From: Actinernus sp. WN-2022 | Taxonomy: Eukaryota > Cnidaria > Anthozoa > Actiniaria > Actinernidae | Assembly: GCA_030867875.1 (NCBI GenBank) | Contig: JAOWCC010001634.1 | Location: forward strand, 55,713,352-55,777,351 | Direction: 5' to 3' | Length of the DNA: 64,000 nt | Part shown: positions 44,837-55,071 of the stretch, in pieces | Layout of the letters: each line of letters begins with the position of its first letter | Position numbering within the stretch: position 1 is the stretch's first letter | The notes under the pieces: model-generated | Database searches by the model: none | Told to the model about the DNA's origin: nothing | Seen by the model: only the letters and a program-made list of their open reading frames with translations | Program-made: the position numbers and the translations under genes

Positions 44837-44971
44837 AGCTTGCCTCTTTGTTGCCCTATTTCAGATCATGTGACAGCTCTCAAGAGGATTAAGTTCATTG
44901 TTTTCAATTTCTATCAATTTATGAGGGTACAGTCGGGTGATCTGAACTGAGGCAACAAAGAGGCAAGCTGA
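44837..44971. repeat. Inverted repeat, ~33-bp arms
   Basis: cagcttgcctctttgttgcc near 44837 is mirrored by ggcaacaaagaggcaagctg near 44952, with partial pairing further in (cagatca / tgatctg). A small hairpin element of about 135 bp. Confidence 0.7.
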
Positions 44972-45132
44972 CTGGGTCTATTGTGGTAGACAGCTGCCAC
45001 ATTTCTTTTTTTGGCAATGTGTTTACAATCAGATGGGATGACTTAACTATGCTAGGGTTAGGGTTTGCCATTGTAAAAGGTTTGCTTGGGATAACTCTAC
45101 TACCTGGGACAACTTGCTGGCATCTACAAATA

Positions 45133-45297
45133 GGCAATATTCGTATTCTCACGGACGAGCTGGAACGAGCAATCAATGGAGGCTCATGCGGGGAAATCTT
45201 TTCTAATGCTAAATAGTTTTTAGCGAATTCCCCCACACGAGCCTCCATTGAGTGTTCGTTCCAGCTCGTCCGTGAGAATACAAATATTGCCTATTAG
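45133..45297. mobile_element. Hairpin MITE, ~60-bp arms
   Basis: attcgtattctcacggacga near 45139 is mirrored by tcgtccgtgagaatacaaat near 45269, and the outer aataggcaatatt is mirrored by aatattgcctatt. The arms also share a ggaggctc / gagcctcc block. Loop of about 40 bp. No coding capacity. Confidence 0.8.
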
Positions 45298-46243
45298 TAC
45301 ACATGTAGGTAACATTAACAGCAGTCCATGACACTGAAAAGCAGTAATCACTGGTGTCACAGAAAGAAGAATTGAGCCACCAAAACTCTTCTCTTGCCCA
45401 CCATTTGGTTTGCTATAATCCAAGTAATTTTCGCATTGGGTTAACCCAACCACTTTGTAAACAGGCCCTTATTGAAACCACTCTGCTACAAACTACTTCA
45501 ATTTCATCATAACAGATGCATTAGTGCCATAATTTCCACAATAATATTAAAACACAGTTTTACAACTAATTAGTAATGAAATTTTGAAGTTTGTCAAGTT
45601 TAAAAAATTGCTTTAATAGTTCAAGCTGTCATGCATAGCAATGTCAAATTTAAATATTTTTTTATTGTCTTGATAATGAGGACAAAACAATGCCCATGGT
45701 GTGAATTCTTACTAAAAGTAGACAAAAATGTCAATTAACAATATTTAATGAGTAAATGATCCACTCTTTTTTTGTATGGCTGTTTAGTCAGCATACTGTG
45801 CATTGCTGCTGGGGTCATTTGCTCCAGTTCTTGGATAGCACCAGAAAGTTGATCTTTTTCGAGCCCCAAGGAAAGTCTGGTAAATTTGTTCAACATAGGC
45901 TACAAAAGAATACCAAATAATTAATTTACTCTTCAGTAGGAGAAAGACTAAGTTGTTGTTCCTTTGTCTGAAACTGAGATTGCCCCTCTTCCATCCCCTC
46001 TTCCACTTCAAATCCCGGTTCACTTGAAGTGGAAGTTGTTGAAGTGGAAGGCTTCGGTTCCAAAGTATCCCTTGATGTCAAGATCTCTCAAAACCTAAAA
46101 AGACAGAGTAAGCTTTTGATGAAATCAATGGCAAGTTACAAATCGGTGGAAGGAAAGCAAAAACGAACACAATATATACATGTGCCGCGTTATTTCTCAC
46201 CTTGTCACCTTGTGGCGCGTCCTTGACGATGGTTTCTCTGGCT

Positions 46244-46615
46244 CTAGCAGTTTGCTATGAACAGACGGAAGGCAACAATCCCGATATCATCAGACTTAAG
46301 ACGGGATAAATAAGCCTTCTTTTGACCCTCGATAACAGTAAACTTCCTTACAAAGTCATCTGGCTTAAAATAGTCCAAACATCCCATTCCCAGTGAGTGA
46401 GTGACTTGGCACGCTTTAGACTCGCTATTTCGCATTTTCTTGGCTTCTTGTCTTCGATCGTCCGCGAAAGGAATCTTGTGGAGTCCAATGCCTTTCTCTG
46501 GGTCAGGAAAATTTGTACAACCACCAACAACACAACGATAAGGTATAATTACTTCAAAAAGATTTGTACTTTCGCTTTCCGAATACAACAACAGAGTGAT
46601 ATGATAGTCTTTCAC
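46244..46615 (-). pseudogene. THAP-domain gene fragment
   Basis: A 123-codon frame. THAP zinc fingers (C2CH) bind DNA and are found in P-element-type transposases and related proteins. Seen here: CVVGGCTNFPDPEKGIGLHK (about residues 28-47) gives the first cysteine pair and the 'hxKFP'-like block (LHKIPF). Later, GCLDYFKPDDFVRKF (about 79-93) is the end of the domain. There the usual C-x2-H-F is C-x2-Y-F, so the zinc-binding histidine is lost, and the middle of the domain is poorly conserved. Downstream on the minus strand, a serine/threonine-rich stretch near 46080-45970 and a helical stretch near 45895-45780 could be later exons, but their frames contain stops. Convergent with the P2X7-like gene. 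Confidence 0.7.
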
Positions 46616-46907
46616 ATGTACTCACATGACGTCACAGCCAATATTTGGTTTCAGTCTTCTTTTTCACGGCCCTGACTTCCACAGGCAACCCAAATTGCTG
46701 TTTTTGGCAACTTTAACCATCGCAAACAAATAGTAAATCTGCTCAGATCGAACTTTTTCTTATGCCATTCGACAGCTAATTTTATTGTCAATTTTTATAA
46801 ATTGAAATATTTTGGGGCTCATATGCACTTTAAGCGCTCGGGTAAGCAGACGTTACTTTTTTCTTCGAATTTATGAGAGTGAAAAAATACGTCTGCATAG
46901 CAGGCTA

Positions 46908-47291
46908 CGGAGGAGAAAGCTGTTTGAGAATTAAGCTCGGAGCCAGCCAAAGGACGGCAAAATGTCTCGACAAATATCGATGGCAAATTAAGTATTTTTC
47001 AAAAAGAATCCATCTTCATATTCGGTTTTATATGGTTCGAAGCTCTACTTAGAGCGCATCTATATAATAAAATAAGAGCCATCTTCCTACTCATACAAAA
47101 CCCCACAAAGGTATATTTCAATATTTTAGTAATCAATTTCTATGAAACACTCCTCTTTTCGCTCTTTATTGAACTTTATATTATTCTCTTATTACACCGA
47201 GAAGCTATAAATGATATTAGCGGTCTTTTGGTATTGGTGGCTTTCACAAAACTTAATCTACTTAACTTAGACCCTTCACAGCTTTAGCTAG
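46908..47291. repeat. Duplicated unit, copy A, right part
   Basis: Continues copy A after the 5424-bp transposon: cggaggagaaagctgtttga, then an aaaaccccacaaaggtat block, then ggtggctttcacaaaac and cccttcacagctttagct. All are matched in copy B (48333-49044). Confidence 0.85.
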
Positions 47292-47311
47292 ACTAAAGAC
47301 TGTAATATTGA

Positions 47312-47447
47312 TGCGGTGCTTACTTATTTTATTGATGCGGCGCTTTCTTATTTTATTGATGCGGCACTTACTTATTTTATTGATGCGGTGCTTACTTATT
47401 TTATTTATGCGGCGCTTACTTATTTTATTGATGCGGTGCTTATATAA
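47312..47447. repeat. Minisatellite, 24-bp unit x ~5.5
   Basis: The unit ttgatgcggtgcttacttat plus ttta recurs with small changes (ggcgc, ggcac). The 24-bp period gives an artefactual open frame of MRxLLILL repeats. Confidence 0.9.
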
Positions 47448-47614
47448 TTGTATATCTGCCCAATACTGGACAGAACGTGTTTTTTTACTTGTATTTTATG
47501 TTCAATGAGGTACTGGATTTGTGTCATCAATCTGTGTGCAGTTTTAGTGACTGATTCCAAGCTATTATAACATTGTACTGCACATGTGCAATATAACGTC
47601 CTTATCCGACAAAA

Positions 47615-48157
47615 AACCATTGCAGGATATAGCTAATATTATGTATAGAGTTAAGAATAGCCTTTGCCCTAAGTATATCTGTGATATATTTTCATTGAAT
47701 AATACAACATACAACTTAAGAGTCAAATCATTTCAGATTCCAAGATTCAATACAGTTAGTTATGGCAAACATTCCCTTAGATATTTCGGGCCATTACTCT
47801 GCTCTAAGCTGAAATCAAATGTGCGTAATTTACCATCTCTAGAAGCTTTCAAGAGGGCCATCACAAAACTGGATCTTGAGCAATTGGTTAGCAATGATTG
47901 TCAGAACTGTATTTTATGTGTTTCCTGAATTACAGATGTAATGTATAATGTAAATATTTATCTTTTTAGCCTTTTAATATTTAGTATTTTAATCAACATT
48001 GTAAATAGCTATCATCTTAGATAAATAATTCATGCGGAAAGGGGGTTAGGTAGTGAATTTTATAGTTCCAGTTTCTGTATCTATTTATTTATAGTGTCCT
48101 CATTTAGTGGGAAACTGCTATCGATTCTGACACTGAAATAAAGTTATTATTATTATC
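47615..48157 (+). mobile_element. LINE 3' fragment inserted in copy B
   Basis: The 47608-47928 frame encodes KPLQDIANIMYRVKNSLCPK, then NLRVKSFQIPRFNTVSYGKH and SLRYFGPLLCSKLKSNVRNL, the C-terminal part of a non-LTR reverse transcriptase, then a stop. The 3' UTR ends aataaagttattattattat at about 48155. Copy A shows the same site without it (between ccgacaaaaaa and atcgacgaggcc), which fixes its boundaries to within a few bases. Confidence 0.85.
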
Positions 48158-48620
48158 GATGAGGCCGAAAAACCACTTCAACGGTTGGAGGATATGAATG
48201 ATCTAAAGCAATATACAAGGAAAGTAAAAGTTCTATAAAGCGAAGAAAAAGTTGAGAAATGATGATATTTTAAGCACGATTGGCCGTGAGACGCAGGTCA
48301 TGTATATTTATGAAATCTTACCGGGCCACGGAGGAGAAAGCTGTTTGAGAAGCGCAGAGCCAGCCAAAGGACGGCAAAATGTTTCGACAAATATCGATGG
48401 CAAAGTATTTTTCAAAAAGAATCCATCTCCATATGCCGTTTTATATGGTTCGATTTAGAGCGCATCTAATAAAATAAGAGCATCTCCCTACTCATACAAA
48501 ACCCCACAAAGGTATTAATATTTCAATATTTTAGTAATCAATTTCTATGAAACACTCCTCTTTCCGCTCTTTATTGAACTTTATATTATTCTCTTATTAC
48601 ACCGAGAAGCTATAAATGAT

Positions 48621-48963
48621 CATAAGTTCTGTATAAATACCCCGGGGAGGTACTCCTGTTTGTGACGTATTATGTATGTGCCGCGGGGATGGGTCAGGGT
48701 TTTGAGCTCAGTTTGGGCAGGTAAGGTCAGGGTTTTGACCTGATTTGGGCAGATCAGGGTCAGGATTTGAGTTTAATGTGGGTGCAGTCAGGGTCGGGGT
48801 TCAGTATTTTTTAGGCATCATGGTTTTTTCCCCCAAAAAAGGGGACAATCAGAGTTTTGGAGCTCGGATTTTGGGTCAAACAGGGTCAGGGTTTGAGCCT
48901 CTTGGCCTCACATACATACCCATTTTTCATGTAAGTACCCCCCCCCCCCCCCGGATAAATACT
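48621..48963. mobile_element. GC-tract element inserted in copy B, ~343 bp
   Basis: Absent from copy A (aaatgatattagcgg there). The left end resembles ataaataccccggggaggta, the right end mirrors it (gtaagtacccccc...ggataaatac), and GAT is duplicated at the borders. The interior repeats ggtcagggttttga and similar phrases. Non-coding MITE-like element. Confidence 0.75.
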
Positions 48964-49044
48964 GATATTAGCGGTCTTTTGGTATTGGTGGCTTTCACAA
49001 AACGTAATCTACTTAACTTAGACCCTTCACAGCTTTAGCTAAAC

Positions 49045-49800
49045 TAAATAGAGGACATTACATGGCCGCGCGGAGATACGGATTTTATCTTCGAGTGTTG
49101 ATGACCTTAAAAAAACTTGTCAAAAAGTATATTAGCTCCATACCACTGCAACCAAATATTAGGATCAACACTGATAAGTTCTCATACCACTAATATGTTT
49201 TATTTATGTTTCATGCATGCTTAACTTATTCATGTTTACTCGTCCAAATGTTTACTTATTTATTAGACACCCGCCTATCCATTTACACAACTACTCGCTT
49301 ATTCATCTAATTAAGTTATTAGTCAATTAGTTAGTCATTCAACTAGTTCGTCAGTTAGTATCGTTTCAATATCTTATAATGCAATAGTCTTTGGATTAAC
49401 ATCTTGTAATTTAATAATCAATGAGGTTAGCTAGATTTCTTTATCGTTCCTTTTGAATTATCACGGCCACATCAGCTTTGAATGCTGCAGTATCGCCAAT
49501 ACCGTGTTTAAATAAATGCTATTATTATTATTATTATTATTATTATATCTTACGAGTGATCGCAGCGAATGAGTAAGATCAACACGAGAAGTGGCCACGT
49601 AATGTTCTGTTTAATAGATAATTATTATCGATGCAATACCAGTTTCAATCTCTTCCTAAAAAGGCTAGAAATCTTTGAAAGCCATGCAGTCATATTTTTA
49701 AAAGTAATATCTTCACGTGTGAAGATATCATTTATATCTTCACGTGTGAATATATCACTTTTTAGAAAGAAATATACACTGGTATTTCATCGATAATTAT
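49045..49800. mobile_element. MITE-like element interrupted by a LINE tail
   Basis: The left block gacattacatggccgcgcgg...cttcgagtgttgat (49045-49094) and right block gatcaacacgagaagtggcc...acgtaatgt (49578-49606) are partly inverted. Between them lies the LINE tail at 49095-49552. Palindromes atatcttcacgtgtgaagat near 49705-49760 may belong to its right part. The right limit is uncertain. Confidence 0.5.
49095..49552 (+). mobile_element. LINE 3' fragment with (ATT)n tail
   Basis: Short end of a reverse-transcriptase frame (KKLVKKYISSIPLQPNIRIN, about 49108-49170), a 3' UTR, and a tail of attattattatt at 49527-49552. A second copy lacking the 3' part lies at 53088-53290. Confidence 0.75.
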
Positions 49801-49901
49801 ATATTAAAGACTGTTATTAAATATTTATTCGGTTTTTTCTCGATGATTCTCTAGTGTCCAAATCCCGTCCTGATATTAAGATAAATACATTTTGTTTCTC
49901 G

Positions 49902-49940
<39 letters not shown>

Positions 49941-50164
49941 GGTTTATTCACAGCCTCTTCATCTGTGACGATAAACATAAATACAATATAACAAAATAAG
50001 TAGATATAGATAATAATAAAATGTTATACTTTGTACAAATATAAGTATAAATTATAATATTTACATCATCATAAAATCTTCTAACGAGACATCCCTAATT
50101 AAGATAGCTGATAAAATTTCAGTTTAAAATTACCCACCACCCCACCTTACCCCAACCCATTTAA

Positions 50165-51589
50165 GGTTACTGGATACCTTCAAAAGTGATTTCCACAAAA
50201 ATGCGTTTACGCGGGCGCTTGGCGAACAAAATATGGGAACCTATATATCAATGGAAAGGTTGATAACTGAAGAATACCAGTAAAAGGTTATTTTATACGG
50301 AATTACTCTATATTGAAAACTACAGTTACTTTAACCCGATGTCGAAGACGTTTATAAACGCGAATTACCAGCGTCGGGTTTTTATACTTACGAAGTAATT
50401 ACACTTGTGTCAAGTTAAGCGGGCATTGATCTCCAAAAGCGTGTGTGCGATTTTTGATATTTATTTTCTATGTGAAATTATTGCAGTTTAAAGTCGAGTC
50501 ATTGATTATTTTTGCCAAGCCATCACGCTTGGACCGATATCTTTAAAACTAAAAACAAATCGAAAAAAAGCACACACGCTTTTAGAGATTAGTTATTGTA
50601 GAATCACTGGACGAAATTTAAAAAATTACCGGTAAATTCTTATATGCAATCAATTCACTTGAAGACTGCAGAAACGTTGAAAAATTGTAGCCGGGAAATC
50701 GGCATTAGAAGTTCAGCAACTGATTCACACCTACTTAGAGCGGCTTTTCGGACTCGACACCCATTCTCCAATCAGAAGCAACCTCCTGGAGTCTCCCAAA
50801 ATTCCGCGGGAAAAACTAAAGGTAGAGTTTCAATATGTAAATATAATTACAAGCCATAGTTCTCCTTGTTGTCTCTTATTTTAATATGTGGGTTCCAGTG
50901 GTATTGTAATCTAGGAATTAGAGAAATATATATTTTTGCCGAGATGAATATTGTATGTTGATTTCCGATCAAAGCTACGCGCCGTATCTATAGCCGGCTT
51001 TTTGACTTGAAAAAAAAAAGACAAAAAGGTGAACCGTCAGACTTACGTTTCCATAAAATATTCTCTCGGCTGGCTCCTATCAATTCTTCTTTATGTTCAG
51101 ATGTGGATCACTCGGCACACAAGTGAAAATACGAACCCTTGTCGAGTTTTGCGAGGACTTCTGATTTGGCTCGAAGTCGTATGCGTTGTTTGGCCTTGTT
51201 TTGATTTTCATTTTTCTTTGTTTTCCAAGCTAAGGGTATCCTGCTTGCTTTTTGGAAGACATAAGGCGAACAACCGATGGAATTACGGAATCGTGTGTGG
51301 AAAAACGTTTCTCAATAAACGTAAACATTGGTATGGGGAAGCTAGCGCATAAATTCATTTCATACACTTTCGATACGGGCGAGTGAGCACTTGTCATGTG
51401 TTAATTGATCTGCTGTCAATCAAACAGAACATTTTACTTCCGGTTAAAAACTTCCTTTTGGTATTTCTCCGTCAATATAATTTTTTTTTTACCGGATTTT
51501 TTAGTATATTAAACACTGCTACTAAAACTACATTTCTGTGCGGGAAAAAAATTTCACCATCTTTTTCGCTTTGAAGGTATCCAGTAACC
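50165..51589. mobile_element. TTAA-type DNA transposon, 1425 bp, non-autonomous
   Basis: Termini GGTTACTGGATACCTTCAAA and the exact mirror TTTGAAGGTATCCAGTAACC are flanked by TTAA at 50161-50164 and 51590-51593. No transposase is recognised; the 107-codon frame at 51029-51352 has no motif. An agcacacacgctttt / aaaagcgtgtgtgc inverted pair lies near 50440 and 50565, and a gcggcttttcggactcgacacc stretch near 50741 is unassigned. Confidence 0.88.
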
Positions 51590-51696
51590 TTAAGACTTAA
51601 AGTTACAATAATAAAATTAATGTCTGTCCCAACCTACACTATCCCCCCCCCCTCCCAACCCGTACCCATTCGAGACTAGGAATTGCGATAATAAAA

Positions 51697-52012
51697 TTAC
51701 GGCCCGAGACGTTCCTTTGGCATTGCCATTAGATATTTTCTAGTTTGCTTGATAAAGTTTTTAGAATTAATTGATTGTCTGATATAGGCAGGTAGCTTGT
51801 TAAAAATGGCAGAACAAGAGTCCTGCAGTGTTCCTTTCTCTAGAGGTACTAAAAGCTGAGGAGCACTGCTGGAGCGCAAGTTACGCTGATGTTCATACTT
51901 CTTCAGCGGGACATAAGACGGCCAGTTTGGGTTTGTTAAAGCATTGCGTGCAATTCTGGCAAGATGTAATTCTCTCCGTTCAATAACTGGAAGCCAGCCG
52001 AGTGCTACGATA
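51697..52012 (-). pseudogene. LINE reverse-transcriptase C-terminus
   Basis: Minus-strand open reading from about 52012 to 51697: LGWLPVIERRELHLARIARN, then NPNWPSYVPLKKYEHQRNLR, a SSSAPQLLVPLEKGTLQDSC block and FNKLPAYIRQSINSKNFIKQ, ending at a stop. These are the typical last 100 residues of CR1/RTE-like reverse transcriptases. The Met at 51879 is internal, and the element is 5'-truncated at about 52012. Confidence 0.85.
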
Positions 52013-52540
52013 TATTTAATTCATAAACGCTTGGCAAAACTTTGCCAAATGGATAATTAATTCAAATTTAATTGCGTTTCTCGATCGAAACTCCGAAGTG
52101 AGCCACTTTGCTAATTTTAACAAATTGTTGAAACCTATAAGATATTTGCTTGATTCAAATTTTCACGAACTCTACACAATTGATTGATCCAACTGACAAT
52201 GTGAGATCTTGACTGTATCGCACATACTAATGACGTCATTGTGACGTTAGTCAACCCACTTTTGGACATTTTGAGCCATTACTCGAAATCTAGTCGAACG
52301 ACTTTTTTCAAACGACTTCAAACTGTCTAAACCTAATATATATATAGGAAAGCCTATGAGCGGAGCTCCCAATAATGAAATACGTAAAGATACATGCGCA
52401 TATATGTAATGGCAAATAATTTAAGAAAATAAATAGTGTACGTGCAGTTGAGTTGCACGCACATATGTAACGAAAAGGTGACGGCATACCAACCGGGGGT
52501 CTTTACGCGCCTAATCCAAGATGGCATCGCGAACGAGGTT
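52013..52540. other. Unassigned DNA
   Basis: Nothing recognised. Small palindromic or repeated phrases only. Confidence 0.35.
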
Positions 52541-52544
52541 GACG

Positions 52545-52612
52545 TAGCCTGCGCAGCGGCTCAAAAGTGAAGGGAAGGGGGGGAGGAAATTTTTAAGCCG
52601 CTACGCAGGCTA
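52545..52612. mobile_element. 68-bp mini-element, TAGCCTGCG termini, 8/9-bp TSD
   Basis: TAGCCTGCGCAGCGGCT on the left is mirrored by agccgctacgcaggcta on the right, with a purine-rich centre. Flanks aggttgacg (52536-52544) and aggttgact (52613-52621) match at 8 of 9 bases. The terminus TAGCCTGC is the same as that of the 5424-bp element at 41484-46907. Confidence 0.8.
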
Positions 52613-52769
52613 AGGTTGACTCAACAGAAAGAACATGACGCGTATGCGTGCACGCGGAGATGTAACGGAAATTAAAGTTGGAAAAAAAGTATTTTACACA
52701 TTACGGCAAAAACATTATACTGTTCATTGAGATAATTTAGAAAATCGCAAATTCCCATAAACGGAATGT

Positions 52770-52906
52770 AACGGAATGTAAAGGCCAGGAAGGCGTTAAA
52801 TAGCGTTCACAGGCTAGTCATACCACATCCACGTACAGATGCTATACGCAAGTCAATCACATACAGAACATCCCTACTATGGAACTACCTAGACGATCTC
52901 CTTAAA
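52770..52906 (+). mobile_element. Short LINE C-terminal fragment
   Basis: Plus-strand reading gives RLVIPHPRTDAIRKSITYRT and LLWNYLDDLLKD, resembling the C-terminal tip of CR1-like reverse transcriptases. Only about 40 codons remain, so this is tentative. Confidence 0.55.
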
Positions 52907-52912
52907 GATAAA

Positions 52913-53085
52913 ATAATAATAATAATATTTATTACTTATATTGCGCATTTCCTATAAAAATACTCAAATGCGCATTACAATCTTTACATTCATCATATAA
53001 ATATAAATAATCGAAGTCTATAATAATAATAATAATAATTATAATAATAATACATACGTATTATACAGCATTATACAGCGCTCAA
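52913..53085 (-). mobile_element. LINE 3'-end fragment, same family as 8608-10403
   Basis: cttatattgcgcatttccta and acattcatcatataaatata closely match the 3' end of the LINE at 8608. Only the last 110-120 bp are present, followed by an (AAT)n-rich stretch. Confidence 0.8.
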
Positions 53086-53087
53086 AG

Positions 53088-53290
53088 CTCTAACAATATC
53101 AATGATAAAAAACACTCGACCTTTAAAAAACTTGTCAAAAAGTATATTAACTCCATACCACTGCAACCAAATATTAGGATCAACACTGATAAGTTATCAT
53201 ACCACTAACATGTTTTATTTATGTTTCATGCATGCTTATTCATGTTTACTTATCCAAGTGTTTACTTATTTATTAGACATCCGCCTAATA
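53088..53290 (+). mobile_element. LINE 3' fragment, same family as 49095-49552
   Basis: The stretch aacttgtcaaaaagtatatt and the following 3' UTR match 49108-49290 with few differences. It is cut off at about 53290 before the 3' tail. Confidence 0.8.
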
Positions 53291-53429
53291 CCAAGAGCGA
53301 GTAGAAGATAGAGTCACCCCCGCACCACCTTTTACGCGGTCTACGGGAGTAGATTATTTTGGTCCCTTCGTCCTGAAGAATGGTCGCAAGGAAGTTAAAA
53401 GATACGGCTAGTGGCTAGTGAGTGGCTAG

Positions 53430-53700
53430 TAGGCAGTAGTAGTAAAAAAGCCCTATCAGAAATTAGAAGATCGAATCTGCCCAAAATGTCAGAGAAATCG
53501 AAAATGAAAAACACTTCTTAATTCGATGCAATTTCTATAACTCAAAGTGTAACCGACTCTCTGATGTTCTAGAAAAAAACTATAAAAAGAAAAATACAAT
53601 ACTTAACAGAAGAGAAGATATGTTTCTCAATGATCAACCCCTATAGTATGCAACAATTAGTATCGAGACATATATGAATGCATTAAATAAATAAACAAAT
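53430..53700 (+). mobile_element. LINE 3' fragment with zinc-binding motif
   Basis: Reading across one frame change gives PYQKLEDRICPKCQ, then an ENEKHFLIRCNFYNSK-like block in the next frame, the same C-x2-C...H-x4-C RT-associated motif as in 39410-40105. Ends near an aataaataaacaaatgaa stretch. Confidence 0.7.
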
Positions 53701-55000
53701 GAAGTACTTCTAAAATATATATTATAGAATTTGAGACTTCTCGTCATTTATTAAATTATGCAAGGTCCAAATAAAGTAATGTCTAATGTATAAAATATCT
53801 AAAATGTCTAAAACTAGAATACCTAATAAATAGTGCTGCCGCTCAGTTAAGGAAATGTATTGGGAGAAACCCTACAGCAGCTTTTTGGCAGGAAAAATAT
53901 ATATCAGGGTAACAAAAATGTCAAGGTGTAATGTGTGTTAGATGCATCTATTGTGTAGCTTTGGGGCTATCTTGACCCCTATCTTGACCCCTATCTTGAC
54001 CCCTATCTTGACCCCTATCTTGCCTGAAGCCTGTTTGAGCTGTGGCGTGTTTTCTCAAACGTTCTCCCGATATATCAATCATTTCCCTGTAAATTCCCTG
54101 AATCTACCAATTCCCGACATTTTCTTAGGATTCCCAGCAAAAGATGAAGCGTAAACACCAGAAATCAACTGTTATTGAGACATGCTAATTTGTGTGTTTT
54201 GAACCCCGCGCGCTTTCACTTTTTCAAATTGTAACTATTGATTTGATATTGTCGTAGGTAATAGAAGAACAGGATTTGTTGTTAATCATGTTGATAAGAG
54301 GAGAGAGCTTGCTCTCTGGAAAATAGTCATTATCTCCGCCCCAAACTATCAAACTATACACTCACACTGAGTCCGACTCCAGTGACGCGTGGAGTTGTTA
54401 ACTTAGCATGATCATCAAGTTACAGAACATAGTTTGTGGGTTAGTAAAGGCTTCACATCAAAACACAAGACTAATAAGGACCACTGAAGGAATTGTGGTA
54501 AAAATACAAACGAAGGCAACACAATTTATTTACACTGCTGTAGGATGCCAATAACTGACAGATTCTTAGCACGAATAAGGACCACATTCACGTGAAAATG
54601 CAAAATAAAAGCAGTAAAAATATACACGCCCAAACGAAAAGTAAGCCACGTGTGGAAGACCGCACATATCGTTTCTGTGTCCTTGCGCAAGACCACAATG
54701 CACTGCTCTGGCAATGCGCCAAATAACGGCTCCATTGCACAAATTAGTACTGTTGCCTTACTCGCTCGCTTCAGAGCAAGCAATGACCCGGTGTGGGGTG
54801 CGGGGAACTTCACTGGTTTTCATGGGCGGCGCGGGGGAGGGGGGTGGGATTCAAATGCCTGGTGCATTAATAAGGAAGCGTTCGATTCTATCTACAGTTT
54901 CTCAGGACAGGAATTACTCAACAGATATCCAAACTATCCTTGGCCGCTAAAGCACTGGGCACTAATCAAGCATTGAGCTGAGAATGTTTCACACTTCGAG
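53701..55000. other. Unassigned DNA with a 12-bp repeat
   Basis: Apart from the 12-bp array at 53968-54022 I recognise nothing. The frame at 54650-54976 overlaps another frame in a different phase and shows no motif. Confidence 0.4.
53968..54022. repeat. 12-bp tandem repeat x ~4.5
   Basis: ctatcttgaccc repeats head to tail and creates an LTPI-repeat reading frame of no evident function. Confidence 0.95.
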
Positions 55001-55003
55001 AGA

Positions 55004-55071
55004 GGATGTTCGCTTAGTATAGTGGTTATCATGTTGGCTTTCATGACAGAAGGTTCTGGGGTTAGAAATCC
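55004..55071 (+). pseudogene. tRNA-like relic
   Basis: ttagtatagtggttatca matches a tRNA A-box/D-arm, and ggttctggggttagaaatcc about 35 bp later is a degraded B-box/T-arm. Anticodon-arm pairing is weak and no acceptor stem forms, so it is a tRNA pseudogene or a SINE head rather than a working tRNA. Confidence 0.45.

Larger units (their letters stand above)
41484..46907. mobile_element. 5424-bp DNA transposon, TAGCCTGC termini, long TIRs, 9-bp TSD
   Basis: The TIRs start TAGCCTGCTATGCAGACG and are identical for about 75 bp. Counting past a MITE inserted in the left one, they extend to about 98 bp (matching agtgcatatgagccc). CGGAGGAGA is duplicated on both sides. Inside, in order, are a TTAA-type MITE (41562-41807), a foldback MITE (41938-42292), a plus-strand P2X7-ballast-like gene in three exons (42481-43469), two small hairpins (44837-44971 and 45133-45297) and a minus-strand THAP-domain gene (46244-46615). 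Both genes are inactivated. No DDE transposase is visible. TSD length points toward Mutator-, Merlin- or P-like superfamilies, and THAP toward P-like, but I cannot assign it. Confidence 0.9.
47484..49044. repeat. Duplicated unit, copy B (with two insertions)
   Basis: Matches copy A across 47484-47614, 48158-48620 and 48964-49044. The intervening stretches are a LINE tail and a GC-rich element absent from copy A. Copy B has one minisatellite unit and the empty site of the 5424-bp transposon. The net shared unit is roughly 670 bp. Confidence 0.85.
49895..52012 (-). mobile_element. LINE 3' fragment, split by a TTAA element
   Basis: The (AAT)n at 49905-49938 is the 3' tail of this minus-strand element. 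The coding end lies at 52012-51697 (listed separately). The 3' UTR is interrupted by the 50165-51589 TTAA element. A clear example of a LINE preceding a DNA-transposon insertion. Confidence 0.8.

Noticed and set aside
45050..45068. Telomere-like ttagggttaggg stretch
   Set aside because: Only two to three imperfect units inside a transposon, too short to be an interstitial telomere.
50644..51352. Possible transposase in the TTAA element at 50165-51589
   Set aside because: The two frames here show no DDD/E or cysteine-rich C-terminal motif of piggyBac or THAP motif of Kolobok. The element appears non-autonomous.
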